Source: Microbispora amethystogenes
GTDB lineage: Bacteria > Actinomycetota > Actinomycetes > Streptosporangiales > Streptosporangiaceae
Length of the DNA stretch: 64,000 nt
Assembly (NCBI RefSeq): GCF_016863015.1
Contig: NZ_BOOB01000021.1
Span: forward strand, 124,001 to 188,000
Direction: 5' to 3'
Within the stretch, counting starts at the first letter, position 1; the number at the start of each line of letters is the position of its first letter. The notes beneath the pieces were generated by a model that was not told the DNA's origin, made no database searches, and was given only the letters and a program-made list of their open reading frames with translations. The position numbers and the translations under genes are program-made. Below are positions 7,125-14,258 of the stretch, one piece after another.

Positions 7125-8621
7125 TCAGCTCACGGGGTTCCAGCCGTCGGAACCGGCCAGGTACTTCTGCGGGGTGTAGTTGGCGGCCTGCGCGTCGCTC
7201 AGCTGCGGGCGGTTGGCGTTGACCGTGGCTCCGGCGCCGGTGTTCCGGTATTCGAAGAAGCGGGCGTTCTTCCATGAGTTGCCCGACATGTCGGTCCAGG
7301 GCTGGGAGGTCTTGATGGTCGAGCTGAGGGTGGACTCCCGGTAGAGCACCTGGGCGTTGGGACCCCAGGGCCGTCCCAGCTGGGTGGTGTCGCCGGTCGC
7401 GCCGCTGATCCGGGACTTGTAGATGAGGAACCCGTACGGCTTGGCGGCGTCGGTCCTGGCCGCGGTGATGGGGGCGCCGCTGCTGCGCTTCTCGTAGATG
7501 TCGCAGTCGTGCAGCACGGCGGTGCCGTCCCCGAAGATGAAGTCGACGGTGCCGTCGATGTAGGAGCTTCTGACGTACGCGCGGGCGGAGGCGTTGACCA
7601 GGAAGGTGTCCTGGTCGCCCAGCAGCCGTACGTTCGACAGGGTCGCCCGGTCGGCGTTGAGGTTCAGCGCGACCGCCTGCTGGTTGACGGTGGAGCCGTC
7701 CTCGACGTAGTCGTTGGAGACCGTCAGGTTGGTGAGGGCGGAGTCGTGGCCGTTGACGAACGCGGTGGCGCTGTTGAACGTGCCGTACGCGCCGGCCGCG
7801 TGGTTGTTGACGATCAGGACGTCCCTGGCCGAGGAGCCGAGGCCCTGCAGGGTGATGTACGGCTTGTTCGCCGGGATGGTGACGATCTCCCGGTAGGTTC
7901 CGGGCTTGATCGTGATGACTTTCCTGCTGGAGTTGCCGGTCGGCACCGCGTCGATCGCGGCCTGCACCGTCCGGTAGGTGCCGGTGCCGTCGGCGGCGAC
8001 GGTGGGCTTCCCGGTCGTGGGCGTCGCCGTCGGCGTCGCGGAAGGTGTCGCAGAGGGCGTCACCGTGGGAGTCACCGTGGGAGTCGCCGAGGGTGTCACG
8101 GTGGGGGTGACGGTGGGCGTCACCGTCGGCGTCACCGAGGGGGTGGGTGACGAGGTGGTGGTGGAGCCGGTGCAGGTCACGCCGTTGAGCGTGAAAGCCG
8201 CCGGCTTGGGGTTGGAACCCGACCACGAGCCGTTGAACCCGATCGAGACGGACGCGCCGGTGGCGATGGCGGCGTTGTAATCCACGTTCGTGGCCGTGAC
8301 GTTCTGCCCGCTCTGGCTCCAGTTGGCCGACCAGCCGGTCGTCACCTTCTGACCCGAGCTGGGGAAGGTGAAGGCGAGCGTCCAGCCGTTGACGGCGCTG
8401 CCGAGATTCTGCACGGTGACGGCGGCGCTGAAGCCGCCCGGCCACTCGCTGGTGGTGTAGGTGACGGCGCAGCCGGTCGCGGCGGTCGCCGTTCCCGGGA
8501 CCCCGGCGGCGAGGCCGCCCACGACCAGCGCGGCCGCCAGAGCCGCCGTACCACCGCGGCGGCCGCTTCGGGAGCCGCTGTGCGGGCCGGGACTCGCCGT
8601 CCCAGGCGTGGTGTCGGGCAT
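7125..8621 (-). CDS. secreted pectinesterase (CE8) with N-terminal CBM2
   Basis: This 498-residue enzyme removes methyl esters from pectin outside the cell. The signal peptide carries RR before its hydrophobic core (about residues 21-48), so Tat export is possible. A cellulose-binding CBM2 (about 51-152) is followed by a Thr/Pro/Val-rich linker and a CE8 right-handed beta-helix (about 205-498). CE8 active-site segments are visible: GDQDTFL (Gln), the two Asp in YIDGTVDFIFG, and the Arg in LGRPWGP. ATG 8621 is chosen because AAGGAG lies 5 nt upstream; an in-frame ATG at 8645 is less well supported. It is one of three CBM2-bearing secreted enzymes in the window. Pectinesterases with a cellulose-binding module bind the plant wall while acting on pectin. 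Confidence 0.92.
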   Translation of the reverse strand: MPDTTPGTASPGPHSGSRSGRRGGTAALAAALVVGGLAAGVPGTATAATGCAVTYTTSEWPGGFSAAVTVQNLGSAVNGWTLAFTFPSSGQKVTTGWSANWSQSGQNVTATNVDYNAAIATGASVSIGFNGSWSGSNPKPAAFTLNGVTCTGSTTTSSPTPSVTPTVTPTVTPTVTPSATPTVTPTVTPSATPSATPTATPTTGKPTVAADGTGTYRTVQAAIDAVPTGNSSRKVITIKPGTYREIVTIPANKPYITLQGLGSSARDVLIVNNHAAGAYGTFNSATAFVNGHDSALTNLTVSNDYVEDGSTVNQQAVALNLNADRATLSNVRLLGDQDTFLVNASARAYVRSSYIDGTVDFIFGDGTAVLHDCDIYEKRSSGAPITAARTDAAKPYGFLIYKSRISGATGDTTQLGRPWGPNAQVLYRESTLSSTIKTSQPWTDMSGNSWKNARFFEYRNTGAGATVNANRPQLSDAQAANYTPQKYLAGSDGWNPVS

Positions 8622-8819
8622 CTGCGCTCCTTCGGGACGGGTCATCGTGGACGGAAAGCCGCTGCTCGCACCATGCGAGCGAAAGCCTCCGCACGGTAAG
8701 ATCGCCCGGCGGAATAAGTCAACCGTCCAAACTAATGCGGCGGCGTCGCCGCTGCTCGGCCGCGACCCGGGCCGGAAAGTTTCACCCGCTCTCCCCTGCC
8801 CCGGCTCGGGGCCGGGCGG
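8622..8819. other. intergenic region between two leftward genes
   Basis: This spacer separates the pectinesterase start from the end of the SRPBCC gene. It should hold the pectinesterase promoter; an A+T-richer segment (AATAAGTCAACC, near 8713) is the likeliest place. Short G+C hairpins near 8800 may end the upstream operon. No gene is seen. Confidence 0.35.
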
Positions 8820-9284
8820 TCACAGGACAGCGGCGAGGCGGTCCGTCAGCAGATGGCGCCATCCCCCGTCCATGATGGATCGGGCCCGCCGCTGCAGTTC
8901 GCTGCCGGGATCGAAGCCCTCGTGGGTGAGGAACAGCCGGGTGCCCCTGCCTTCGGGTTCGAGCGTCCAGGTGATCGTCCAGTCGGCGGCGGCGCGGCTG
9001 GCGGGGTCGGCGTCGCGCCAGCCGAGGCGGAGCATGCGCTCGGGTTCGAAGGCCAGCACCTCGGCCTGCACGGTGCCGGAGAACCCGGTGCCGGGCATGG
9101 CCATGCCGGCCATGGTGTAGCGGTGGCCTACGGCGAGGCGGAAGTCTCCCGGCATGAACCACCGGGCGAGCAGCCCGGGGTCGGTCAGGGCCTGCCACAC
9201 GCGGGCGGGCGGATGCGCCAGGAACTCGTCGAGCCGCAGCACGGCCAGGTCGCCGGTGTCGTTCACGTCGTTTATCTCGTTCAT
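8820..9284 (-). CDS. SRPBCC/AHSA1-family protein
   Basis: The 154-residue protein has the AHSA1-like START-fold pattern: FLAHPPARVWQALTDPGLLARWF near the N-terminus, a middle stretch (VLAFEPERMLRLGW) and the late WTLEPEGRGTRLFLTHEGF before a C-terminal helix (GGWRHLLTDRLAAVL). Proteins of this family bind a hydrophobic ligand or act as Hsp90 co-chaperone-like factors. Its start overlaps the stop of the preceding ArsR-type regulator by 4 nt (ATGA), so the two are translationally coupled. This ArsR-SRPBCC pair is a common actinobacterial arrangement in which the regulator controls both genes. The ligand is not known. Confidence 0.9.
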   Translation of the reverse strand: MNEINDVNDTGDLAVLRLDEFLAHPPARVWQALTDPGLLARWFMPGDFRLAVGHRYTMAGMAMPGTGFSGTVQAEVLAFEPERMLRLGWRDADPASRAAADWTITWTLEPEGRGTRLFLTHEGFDPGSELQRRARSIMDGGWRHLLTDRLAAVL

Positions 9285-9703
9285 CTCGTCTCCTGGTCTC
9301 CGGTACGGCCGAGAGCGGCGGCGTCCCCGATGTCATCCATGTCGTCTGTGCCGTCTGTGTCGTCCATGCCGTCGAGCAGGTCGCGCAGGCCGGTCAGCCT
9401 GCCGCGCCAGAACCGCTCGTACGGGTCGAGCCAGTCGCGGACGCGGGCGAGCGGGACGGCCTCCAGACGGTAGAGCCTGCGCCTGCCGTCGCGGCGTTCG
9501 CTGACCAGGCCCGCCTCGCGCAGCACGCGGAGGTGCTCGGAGAAGCTGGGCCGGGCCATCGCGAAGCCGGAGGCCAGGTCCTGCACCGACTGGGGGCCCT
9601 GTTCGCGCAGCAGGCGCAGGACCTCGCGCCGCACCGGGCTGGCGAGGGCGGCGAAGATCTCGTCTTCCGCGGGGGCGGCGGGAGTGATGTCCACGCGTTC
9701 CAT
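9281..9703 (-). CDS. ArsR-family transcriptional regulator
   Basis: The 140-residue protein is a winged helix-turn-helix repressor of the ArsR type: LASPVRREVLRLLREQGPQSVQDLASGFAMARPSFSEHLRVLREAGLVSERRDGRRRLYRLEA-type order, with the recognition helix around residues 45-65. No CxCxxC metal site is visible, so it probably senses something other than arsenite. Two palindromes of the GTAGGA type lie just upstream of the start and are its likely operators. The gene is first in a two-gene operon with an SRPBCC protein. Confidence 0.9.
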   Translation of the reverse strand: MERVDITPAAPAEDEIFAALASPVRREVLRLLREQGPQSVQDLASGFAMARPSFSEHLRVLREAGLVSERRDGRRRLYRLEAVPLARVRDWLDPYERFWRGRLTGLRDLLDGMDDTDGTDDMDDIGDAAALGRTGDQETR

Positions 9704-9708
9704 AATAC

Positions 9709-9755
9709 GTAGGAAATCTCCTACCTGTCATCGCTTAGGTAGGATATTTCCTACC
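9709..9755. promoter_or_regulatory. tandem GTAGGA operators
   Basis: Two inverted repeats of the same sequence stand side by side: GTAGGA-N4-TCCTAC (9709-9724) and GGTAGGA-N4-TCCTACC (9738-9755). Their centres are 30 bp apart, about three turns of DNA. They begin 6 nt before the ArsR start, so they fit an autoregulatory site occupied by two dimers. Confidence 0.8.
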
Positions 9756-9852
9756 CCAACACTCCGCAGGCGGTCACTTGACTGCGATCTTCACGCAGCC
9801 TTTCACGCTTCCGAAACGCACCGGAAACACATCACCGTGAAGATGGGGACTC

Positions 9853-10602
9853 GTGATCAGGGCCATACTGTTCGACCTCGACGAGACCCTCTTCGACCAT
9901 CGCCGGGCCGTCGCCCACGCCGCGACCCGCTGGATGGAGACGGTCTGCCCCGGCCATGAGCTGCTGCCGGAGGCGCCGGCGCTGTGGCTCGACCTGGAGG
10001 ACAAGCATCTGCCGGCCTGGCACGCCGGCGAGTGCTCGTTCGCCGAGCAGCGGCGCAGACGGCTGCGGGAGTTCTGCGACCGGCTGGGCATGCCCGCGCC
10101 GGCCGACCCGGACGCGGCCTTCGCCGGGTTCCTCACCCACTACGAGGACGCCTGGGCCGCCTTCCCCGACGTGGCCGCGACACTCGCGGCGCTCGGCGAC
10201 GGGCTGACACTGGGCGTGCTCAGCAACGGCGATCCCGTGCAGCAGGAGGCCAAGCTGCGGCGCCTCGGGCTGATGGACCGCATGGAGGTCGTCCTGACCC
10301 CCGAGACGCTCGGCGCGTTCAAGCCGGCCCCGGAGTGCTACCTGCGGGCGGCGGCGAAGCTGGGGCTGCGGCCCGAGGAAGTGCTGATGGTCGGCGACAA
10401 CCTGCTGCTGGACGCCGTCGCGCCCGCCCGGGTCGGCATGCACGGCGTCTGGCTCGACCGCTACCGCGCCGAGCCCTCCCCCGGTTTCGCCTCGTCGGGC
10501 GAACCCGCCGGCTCCGTGGTGAGGGTCACCACGCTGCGCGATCTGCCGGGCGTGCTGGACGGCCTGAATCCCCGCCTGGCCGACGCCGTCCGCGCCGCCT
10601 GA
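9853..10602 (+). CDS. HAD-superfamily hydrolase
   Basis: This 249-residue protein has all four HAD motifs: FDLDETL at the N-terminus (nucleophile and acid Asp), LSNGDP (motif II), FKPAPECY (motif III Lys) and MVGDNLLLDAVAPARVG (motif IV). The helical cap between motifs I and II makes it subfamily IA, typical of phosphatases and haloacid dehalogenases. GTG 9853 follows GGGG. The most likely activity is as a small-molecule phosphatase. The gene ends in a 3 x 15-bp tandem repeat that supplies three in-frame stop codons. Confidence 0.9.
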   Translation: MIRAILFDLDETLFDHRRAVAHAATRWMETVCPGHELLPEAPALWLDLEDKHLPAWHAGECSFAEQRRRRLREFCDRLGMPAPADPDAAFAGFLTHYEDAWAAFPDVAATLAALGDGLTLGVLSNGDPVQQEAKLRRLGLMDRMEVVLTPETLGAFKPAPECYLRAAAKLGLRPEEVLMVGDNLLLDAVAPARVGMHGVWLDRYRAEPSPGFASSGEPAGSVVRVTTLRDLPGVLDGLNPRLADAVRAA

Positions 10603-10640
10603 GACAGAGCCGCCTAAGACAGAGGCGCCTAAGACAGGCG
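10596..10640 (+). repeat. 3 x 15-bp tandem repeat over the HAD stop codon
   Basis: Three near-identical 15-bp units (CGCCTGAGACAGAGC, CGCCTAAGACAGAGG, CGCCTAAGACAGGCG) span 10596-10640. As 15 is a multiple of three, each unit repeats the stop codon in the same frame (TGA, TAA, TAA). Confidence 0.85.
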
Positions 10641-10666
10641 CGCCCGACCCGCTACGGGGCAGATCA

Positions 10667-10682
10667 ATCAAACCAGTTTGAT
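10667..10682. promoter_or_regulatory. ArsR-type operator
   Basis: ATCAAAC-CA-GTTTGAT is a perfect 16-bp palindrome ending 5 nt before the start of an ArsR-containing gene. It matches the ATCAA...TTGAT form of ArsR/SmtB operators and implies autorepression. Confidence 0.75.
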
Positions 10683-10687
10683 GTACC

Positions 10688-11494
10688 ATGCTCGTCATGG
10701 TGTCGTCCGCGCACGCCGTCCCGCCGGCGTTCGTCCGGCTGGCCGCGCACGCGGTGCGGTGGCGGCTGCTGAGCGAGCTCGCATACGGCGACCTGCGCGT
10801 GCGGGAGCTGGTGGCGCTGGTCGGCGAGCCGCAGAACGTGGTCTCCTACCACCTGCGGCTCCTGCGCTCGGACGGGCTGGTCACGGCCCGGCGCAGCAGC
10901 CACGACGGCCGTGACAGCTACTACCGCCTGGACCTGGAGCGCTGCGCGGAGACGCTGGCCGCCGCGGGCACCGCCCTGCATCCCGCGCTGCGCCTGGTGC
11001 CCGCACAGCCGGCGGCCGCGGGCGATCCGGTCACGTCCCCTGCGACGCCCGCCGTGACGTCCTCGGTGCTGTTCGTGTGCACCGGCAACAGCGCCCGCTC
11101 GCCCGTCGCCGAGGCCCTGCTGCGTCACCGCGCCGGCGGCCGCGCCGACGTGGCCAGCGCGGGCAGCCACCCCAAGCCCCGTACGCACCCCGACGCCGTT
11201 CGCGTGCTGCGCAGGGGGTACGGCATCGACATCGCCGACCGGCGGCCCCGGCATCTGGACACGCTGACCGGCCGCCGCTTCGACTACGTGATCACTCTGT
11301 GCGACAAGGTCCGTGAGGTCTGCCCCGAGCCCGGCGGCCACTCGCGGCACCTGCACTGGAGCATCCCCGACCCGGCCGCCACCGGCGACGGGACCGGCCA
11401 GGCCGGTTATCCGGCGTTCGAACGCGCCGCCGCCGAGATCGACACCCGCATCCGCTACCTGCTCCCCGTCCTCACCCACCCTCCACGAACCTGA
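10688..11494 (+). CDS. ArsR regulator fused to an arsenate-reductase-like LMW phosphatase
   Basis: The 268-residue protein joins two domains. Residues about 10-95 are an ArsR winged helix (LRVRELVALVGEPQNVVSYHLRLLRSDGL). Residues about 125-265 are a low-molecular-weight tyrosine phosphatase/ArsC fold with the P-loop VCTGNSARSP near its start, and the late Asp in the segment IPDPAATG. Enzymes of this group reduce arsenate to arsenite or dephosphorylate proteins. The ArsR part has no obvious CxCxxC arsenite site. A 16-bp palindrome overlaps the promoter region, so the protein probably represses its own gene. No Shine-Dalgarno is seen, suggesting a leaderless start. A VOC-fold gene follows after 16 nt. 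Confidence 0.88.
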   Translation: MLVMVSSAHAVPPAFVRLAAHAVRWRLLSELAYGDLRVRELVALVGEPQNVVSYHLRLLRSDGLVTARRSSHDGRDSYYRLDLERCAETLAAAGTALHPALRLVPAQPAAAGDPVTSPATPAVTSSVLFVCTGNSARSPVAEALLRHRAGGRADVASAGSHPKPRTHPDAVRVLRRGYGIDIADRRPRHLDTLTGRRFDYVITLCDKVREVCPEPGGHSRHLHWSIPDPAATGDGTGQAGYPAFERAAAEIDTRIRYLLPVLTHPPRT

Positions 11495-11510
11495 CCGAGG
11501 AGGCACAACC

Positions 11511-11888
11511 ATGACATCACCCGACCGGTTCGCCGGCGTCCGCTACATCGTCAACGACGTGCAGGCGGCCGTCGACTTCTACACGACGCATCTGGGGTTC
11601 ACCCTGCGGGCCGCCGCCGCGCCCGCCTTCGCCGACGTCGTACGCGGGCCGCTGCGGCTGCTGCTGTCCGGCCCGGCCAGTTCCGGCGCCCGCGCCACCC
11701 CGGACGACGCGGGGGCCGCCGGCCGCAACCGCGTCCACCTGATCGTCGACGACCTGGACACCGAGGTCGCCCGGCTGCGGGCCGCGGGCCTGCCGTTCCG
11801 GAGCGACGTGGTCACCGGTCCCGGCGGGCGGCAGATCCTGCTCGCCGACCCGGCCGGCAACCTGGTCGAACTGTTCCAGCCCGCCTGA
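11511..11888 (+). CDS. VOC-family (glyoxalase/bleomycin-resistance fold) protein
   Basis: The 125-residue protein has the paired beta-alpha-beta-beta-beta modules of the vicinal oxygen chelate fold: VRYIVNDVQAAVDFYTTHLGF at the start and RVHLIVDDLDTEVARLRAAG in the second half, ending in the family-typical LLADPAGNLVELFQPA. Such proteins bind a metal and act as lyases, dioxygenases or ligand-sequestering resistance proteins. ATG 11511 is behind GAGGAGG. It follows the ArsR-ArsC fusion by 16 nt and is probably in the same operon, so a role in the same stress response is possible. Confidence 0.88.
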   Translation: MTSPDRFAGVRYIVNDVQAAVDFYTTHLGFTLRAAAAPAFADVVRGPLRLLLSGPASSGARATPDDAGAAGRNRVHLIVDDLDTEVARLRAAGLPFRSDVVTGPGGRQILLADPAGNLVELFQPA

Positions 11889-11896
11889 GGCCGGGC

Positions 11897-12697
11897 TCAG
11901 CGGCGTACGGCGGCGACGCCGAGGCCGCGGCGGGAGAAACCCAGCCGTTCGTAGACGGCGATCGCCGGGGCGTTCCAGTCGTCGACCATCAGTGCCGCCC
12001 GCCCGTGCGCGTCGAGCAGCGCGGACGCCGCGAACCGGCACACCCGCTCCCCCAGCCCGTGCCCCCGCGCGGGCACGGCGGTCGCGACGCCGGCGAGCAG
12101 CCCCACCGACGGCGCGGACCACGCGTCGGCCGCGACCGCCAGCAGCGCCCCCGCGCCGTCGCGGATCCCGGCCCACCGGCGCACCCCCGGCAGGCCCGGC
12201 ACGGCGTACGAGTGGGGGTGGGCGGCGGCGAGCAGGGCGGCCACCTCCGGCTCGTCGGCGGGTTCCAGCCACCCGGCCTCCGCCCCGATCGACCATGCGC
12301 CCGCCGACGCCCCCTGCGCCGGGTCCGGGGCGCCCGCACGCGGCGGGGCGAGCTTCTCGGCCGTCATCCAGGTGAAGTGACCCGCGAGCTCCAGCTCGGG
12401 CGCGGCGCGGACCACCTCCTCCAGGAGAGCGGCCTCGCCGAGCGGCCGGAACGACGGGCCGGCCTCGGCCAGGGCGTGCCGCAGGAGCGGGACGACCCGG
12501 GCCGGCTCGCCCCTGACCACGAGGCGGTCGCGCCGCGCCAGCGCCGGGCTCGCCACCGCCACCGCGTCGCCGTACGCCCAGGCGCGGACGCCGGGCCGCA
12601 TGCCCTGCGCCGCCCACATGACGAGGTCGGCGTCGCCGGAGGCGGCGGCGACCTCGGGCTCACCGGCCAGCGGGCTCACCGACGGGATCGGCCGCAC
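11897..12697 (-). CDS. GNAT-family N-acetyltransferase (FR47-like)
   Basis: The 266-residue protein has a diverged N-terminal half and a C-terminal GNAT domain: ARGHGLGERVCRFAASALL is the acetyl-CoA-binding loop region and NAPAIAVYERLGF the family-typical end, as in FR47-like acyltransferases. The GTG at 12697 lies 8 nt after the purB stop with GGGA before it; GTG 12682 is an alternative. It is convergent with the VOC gene and directly downstream of purB, so it may be co-transcribed with purB. The acceptor substrate is unknown. Confidence 0.85.
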   Translation of the reverse strand: MRPIPSVSPLAGEPEVAAASGDADLVMWAAQGMRPGVRAWAYGDAVAVASPALARRDRLVVRGEPARVVPLLRHALAEAGPSFRPLGEAALLEEVVRAAPELELAGHFTWMTAEKLAPPRAGAPDPAQGASAGAWSIGAEAGWLEPADEPEVAALLAAAHPHSYAVPGLPGVRRWAGIRDGAGALLAVAADAWSAPSVGLLAGVATAVPARGHGLGERVCRFAASALLDAHGRAALMVDDWNAPAIAVYERLGFSRRGLGVAAVRR

Positions 12698-12705
12698 CGG
12701 CGTCC

Positions 12706-14133
12706 CTACAGGATCGCGCCGGGGGTGTAGGCGGCGGCGCCGGGATGGCGCGCGGTGATCTCCCCGGCCCGCGCGACGACCGCCGCGACCTGACCGGCGG
12801 CGGCTCCGGCGAAGGTCGACCGGTCGGCGAGCAGCGCGTCGAGTTCGGCGCGGCCGAGCGGGAAGCGCTCGTCGGCGGCGAGGCGGTCGAGCAGTTCGTT
12901 GCCGGCGCCGCGCGAGCGCATGGCCAGCGCCGCGGCGACGGCGTGCTCCTTGATGACCTCGTGGGCGGTCTCGCGGCCCACCCCGGCCCGTACGGCGGCC
13001 ATGAGCATCTTGGTCGTGGCGAGGAACGGCAGGTAGCGGCCCAGCTCGGCCTCGATGACGGCGGGGAACGCGCCGAACTCGTCCAGCACGGTCAGCATGG
13101 TCTCGGCCAGGCCGTCGAAGGCGAAGAACGCGTCGGGCAGCGCGACCCGGCGCACGACCGAGCAGGACACGTCGCCTTCGTTCCACTGGTCTCCGGCGAG
13201 CTCCCCGGCCATCGAGGCGTACCCGCGCAGGACCACGGTGAGGCCGTTGACGCGTTCGCAGGAGCGGGTGTTCATCTTGTGCGGCATCGCCGACGAGCCG
13301 ACCTGGCCCTCCTTGAAGCCCTCGGTGACGAGTTCGTGCCCGGCCATCAGGCGGATCGTCTTGGCCAGGGAGGAGGGGGCGGCGGCCAGCTGCACCAGGG
13401 TGGTCAGCACGTCGTAGTCGAGCGAGCGGGGATAGACCTGCCCGACGCTGGTGAAGCGGCGGGGGAAGCCGAGGTGCGCGGCGACGCGGTCCTCCAGCGC
13501 GGCCAGCCGGCCGGAGCCGCCGAGCAGGTCGAGCATGTCCTGCGCGGTGCCGACGGGGCCCTTGACGCCGCGCAGGGGGTAGCGCTCGAGCAGGTTCTCC
13601 AGCCGTTCGTAGGCGACGATCAGTTCGTCGGCGGCGGTGGCGAAGCGCTTGCCGAGGGTGGTGGCCTGCGCGGCGACGTTGTGCGAACGGCCGGCCATGA
13701 CGGTGGCGGCGTGCTCGGCGGCCAGGCGGGCCAGGCGGGCCAGCAGCGCCACGACCCGGTCGCGCACCAGCAGCAGGCTGTCGCGGATCTGCAGCTGCTC
13801 GACGTTCTCGGTCAGGTCGCGGGAGGTCATGCCCTTGTGGACGTGCTCGTGCCCGGCGAGGGCGTTGAACTCCTCGATGCGGGCCTTCACGTCATGCCGG
13901 GTGATCTTCTCCCGGTCGGCGATGGAGGCGAGGTCGACCTGCTCGGCGATCTTCTCGTAGTCGGCGATCGCCTGTTCGGGGACGTCGATCCCGAGGTCGG
14001 CCTGTGCCTTGAGGACGGCCAGCCAGAGCCGGCGCTCCAGCACCACCTTGTGCTCGGGTGACCACAGGCGGGCCAGTTCCGGCGAGGCGTAACGGGAGGC
14101 GAGGACATTCGGGATACGCGGCTTGGCACTCAC
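12706..14133 (-). CDS. purB: adenylosuccinate lyase
   Basis: This 475-residue enzyme of the fumarase/aspartase superfamily makes AMP from adenylosuccinate and also performs the SAICAR-lyase step of purine synthesis in the cytosol. The signature loop is SSAMPHKMNTRSCERV, with the Met-Asn-Thr variant usual in actinobacterial PurB. Other conserved blocks are TSRDLTENVEQ, MAGRSHNVAAQATTLGKR (with the catalytic His) and GDQWNEGDVS. Length is typical. The start is taken as GTG 14133 (VSAKPRIPNVLASRY), the point where family similarity begins; longer in-frame starts would add a non-conserved Arg/Pro-rich stretch. A GNAT gene follows 8 nt downstream. Confidence 0.95.
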   Translation of the reverse strand: MSAKPRIPNVLASRYASPELARLWSPEHKVVLERRLWLAVLKAQADLGIDVPEQAIADYEKIAEQVDLASIADREKITRHDVKARIEEFNALAGHEHVHKGMTSRDLTENVEQLQIRDSLLLVRDRVVALLARLARLAAEHAATVMAGRSHNVAAQATTLGKRFATAADELIVAYERLENLLERYPLRGVKGPVGTAQDMLDLLGGSGRLAALEDRVAAHLGFPRRFTSVGQVYPRSLDYDVLTTLVQLAAAPSSLAKTIRLMAGHELVTEGFKEGQVGSSAMPHKMNTRSCERVNGLTVVLRGYASMAGELAGDQWNEGDVSCSVVRRVALPDAFFAFDGLAETMLTVLDEFGAFPAVIEAELGRYLPFLATTKMLMAAVRAGVGRETAHEVIKEHAVAAALAMRSRGAGNELLDRLAADERFPLGRAELDALLADRSTFAGAAAGQVAAVVARAGEITARHPGAAAYTPGAIL

Positions 14134-14172
14134 GTTGGCCCAGTCTATTGAGGGCCGCCGCCCGCCGGACGC

Positions 14173-14220
14173 GGGAGGACCCCGGGACGGTCGTCGCGGG
14201 GACCGTCCCGGGGTCCTCCC
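14173..14220. terminator. 20-bp perfect hairpin terminator of the RND gene
   Basis: Bases 14173-14192 pair without a mismatch with 14201-14220 around an 8-nt loop. The hairpin begins 38 nt after the stop of the leftward RND gene and lies before the purB start, so it should insulate the two. Confidence 0.85.
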
Positions 14221-14258
14221 TTCCTCCATGCTGCCCTCATGGCGCCGTCACAGGCACC

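Noticed and set aside
12706-14229. An earlier purB start giving 507 residues
   Set aside because: The extra N-terminus is Arg/Pro-rich and unconserved, and covers the terminator hairpin; GTG 14133 gives the usual length.
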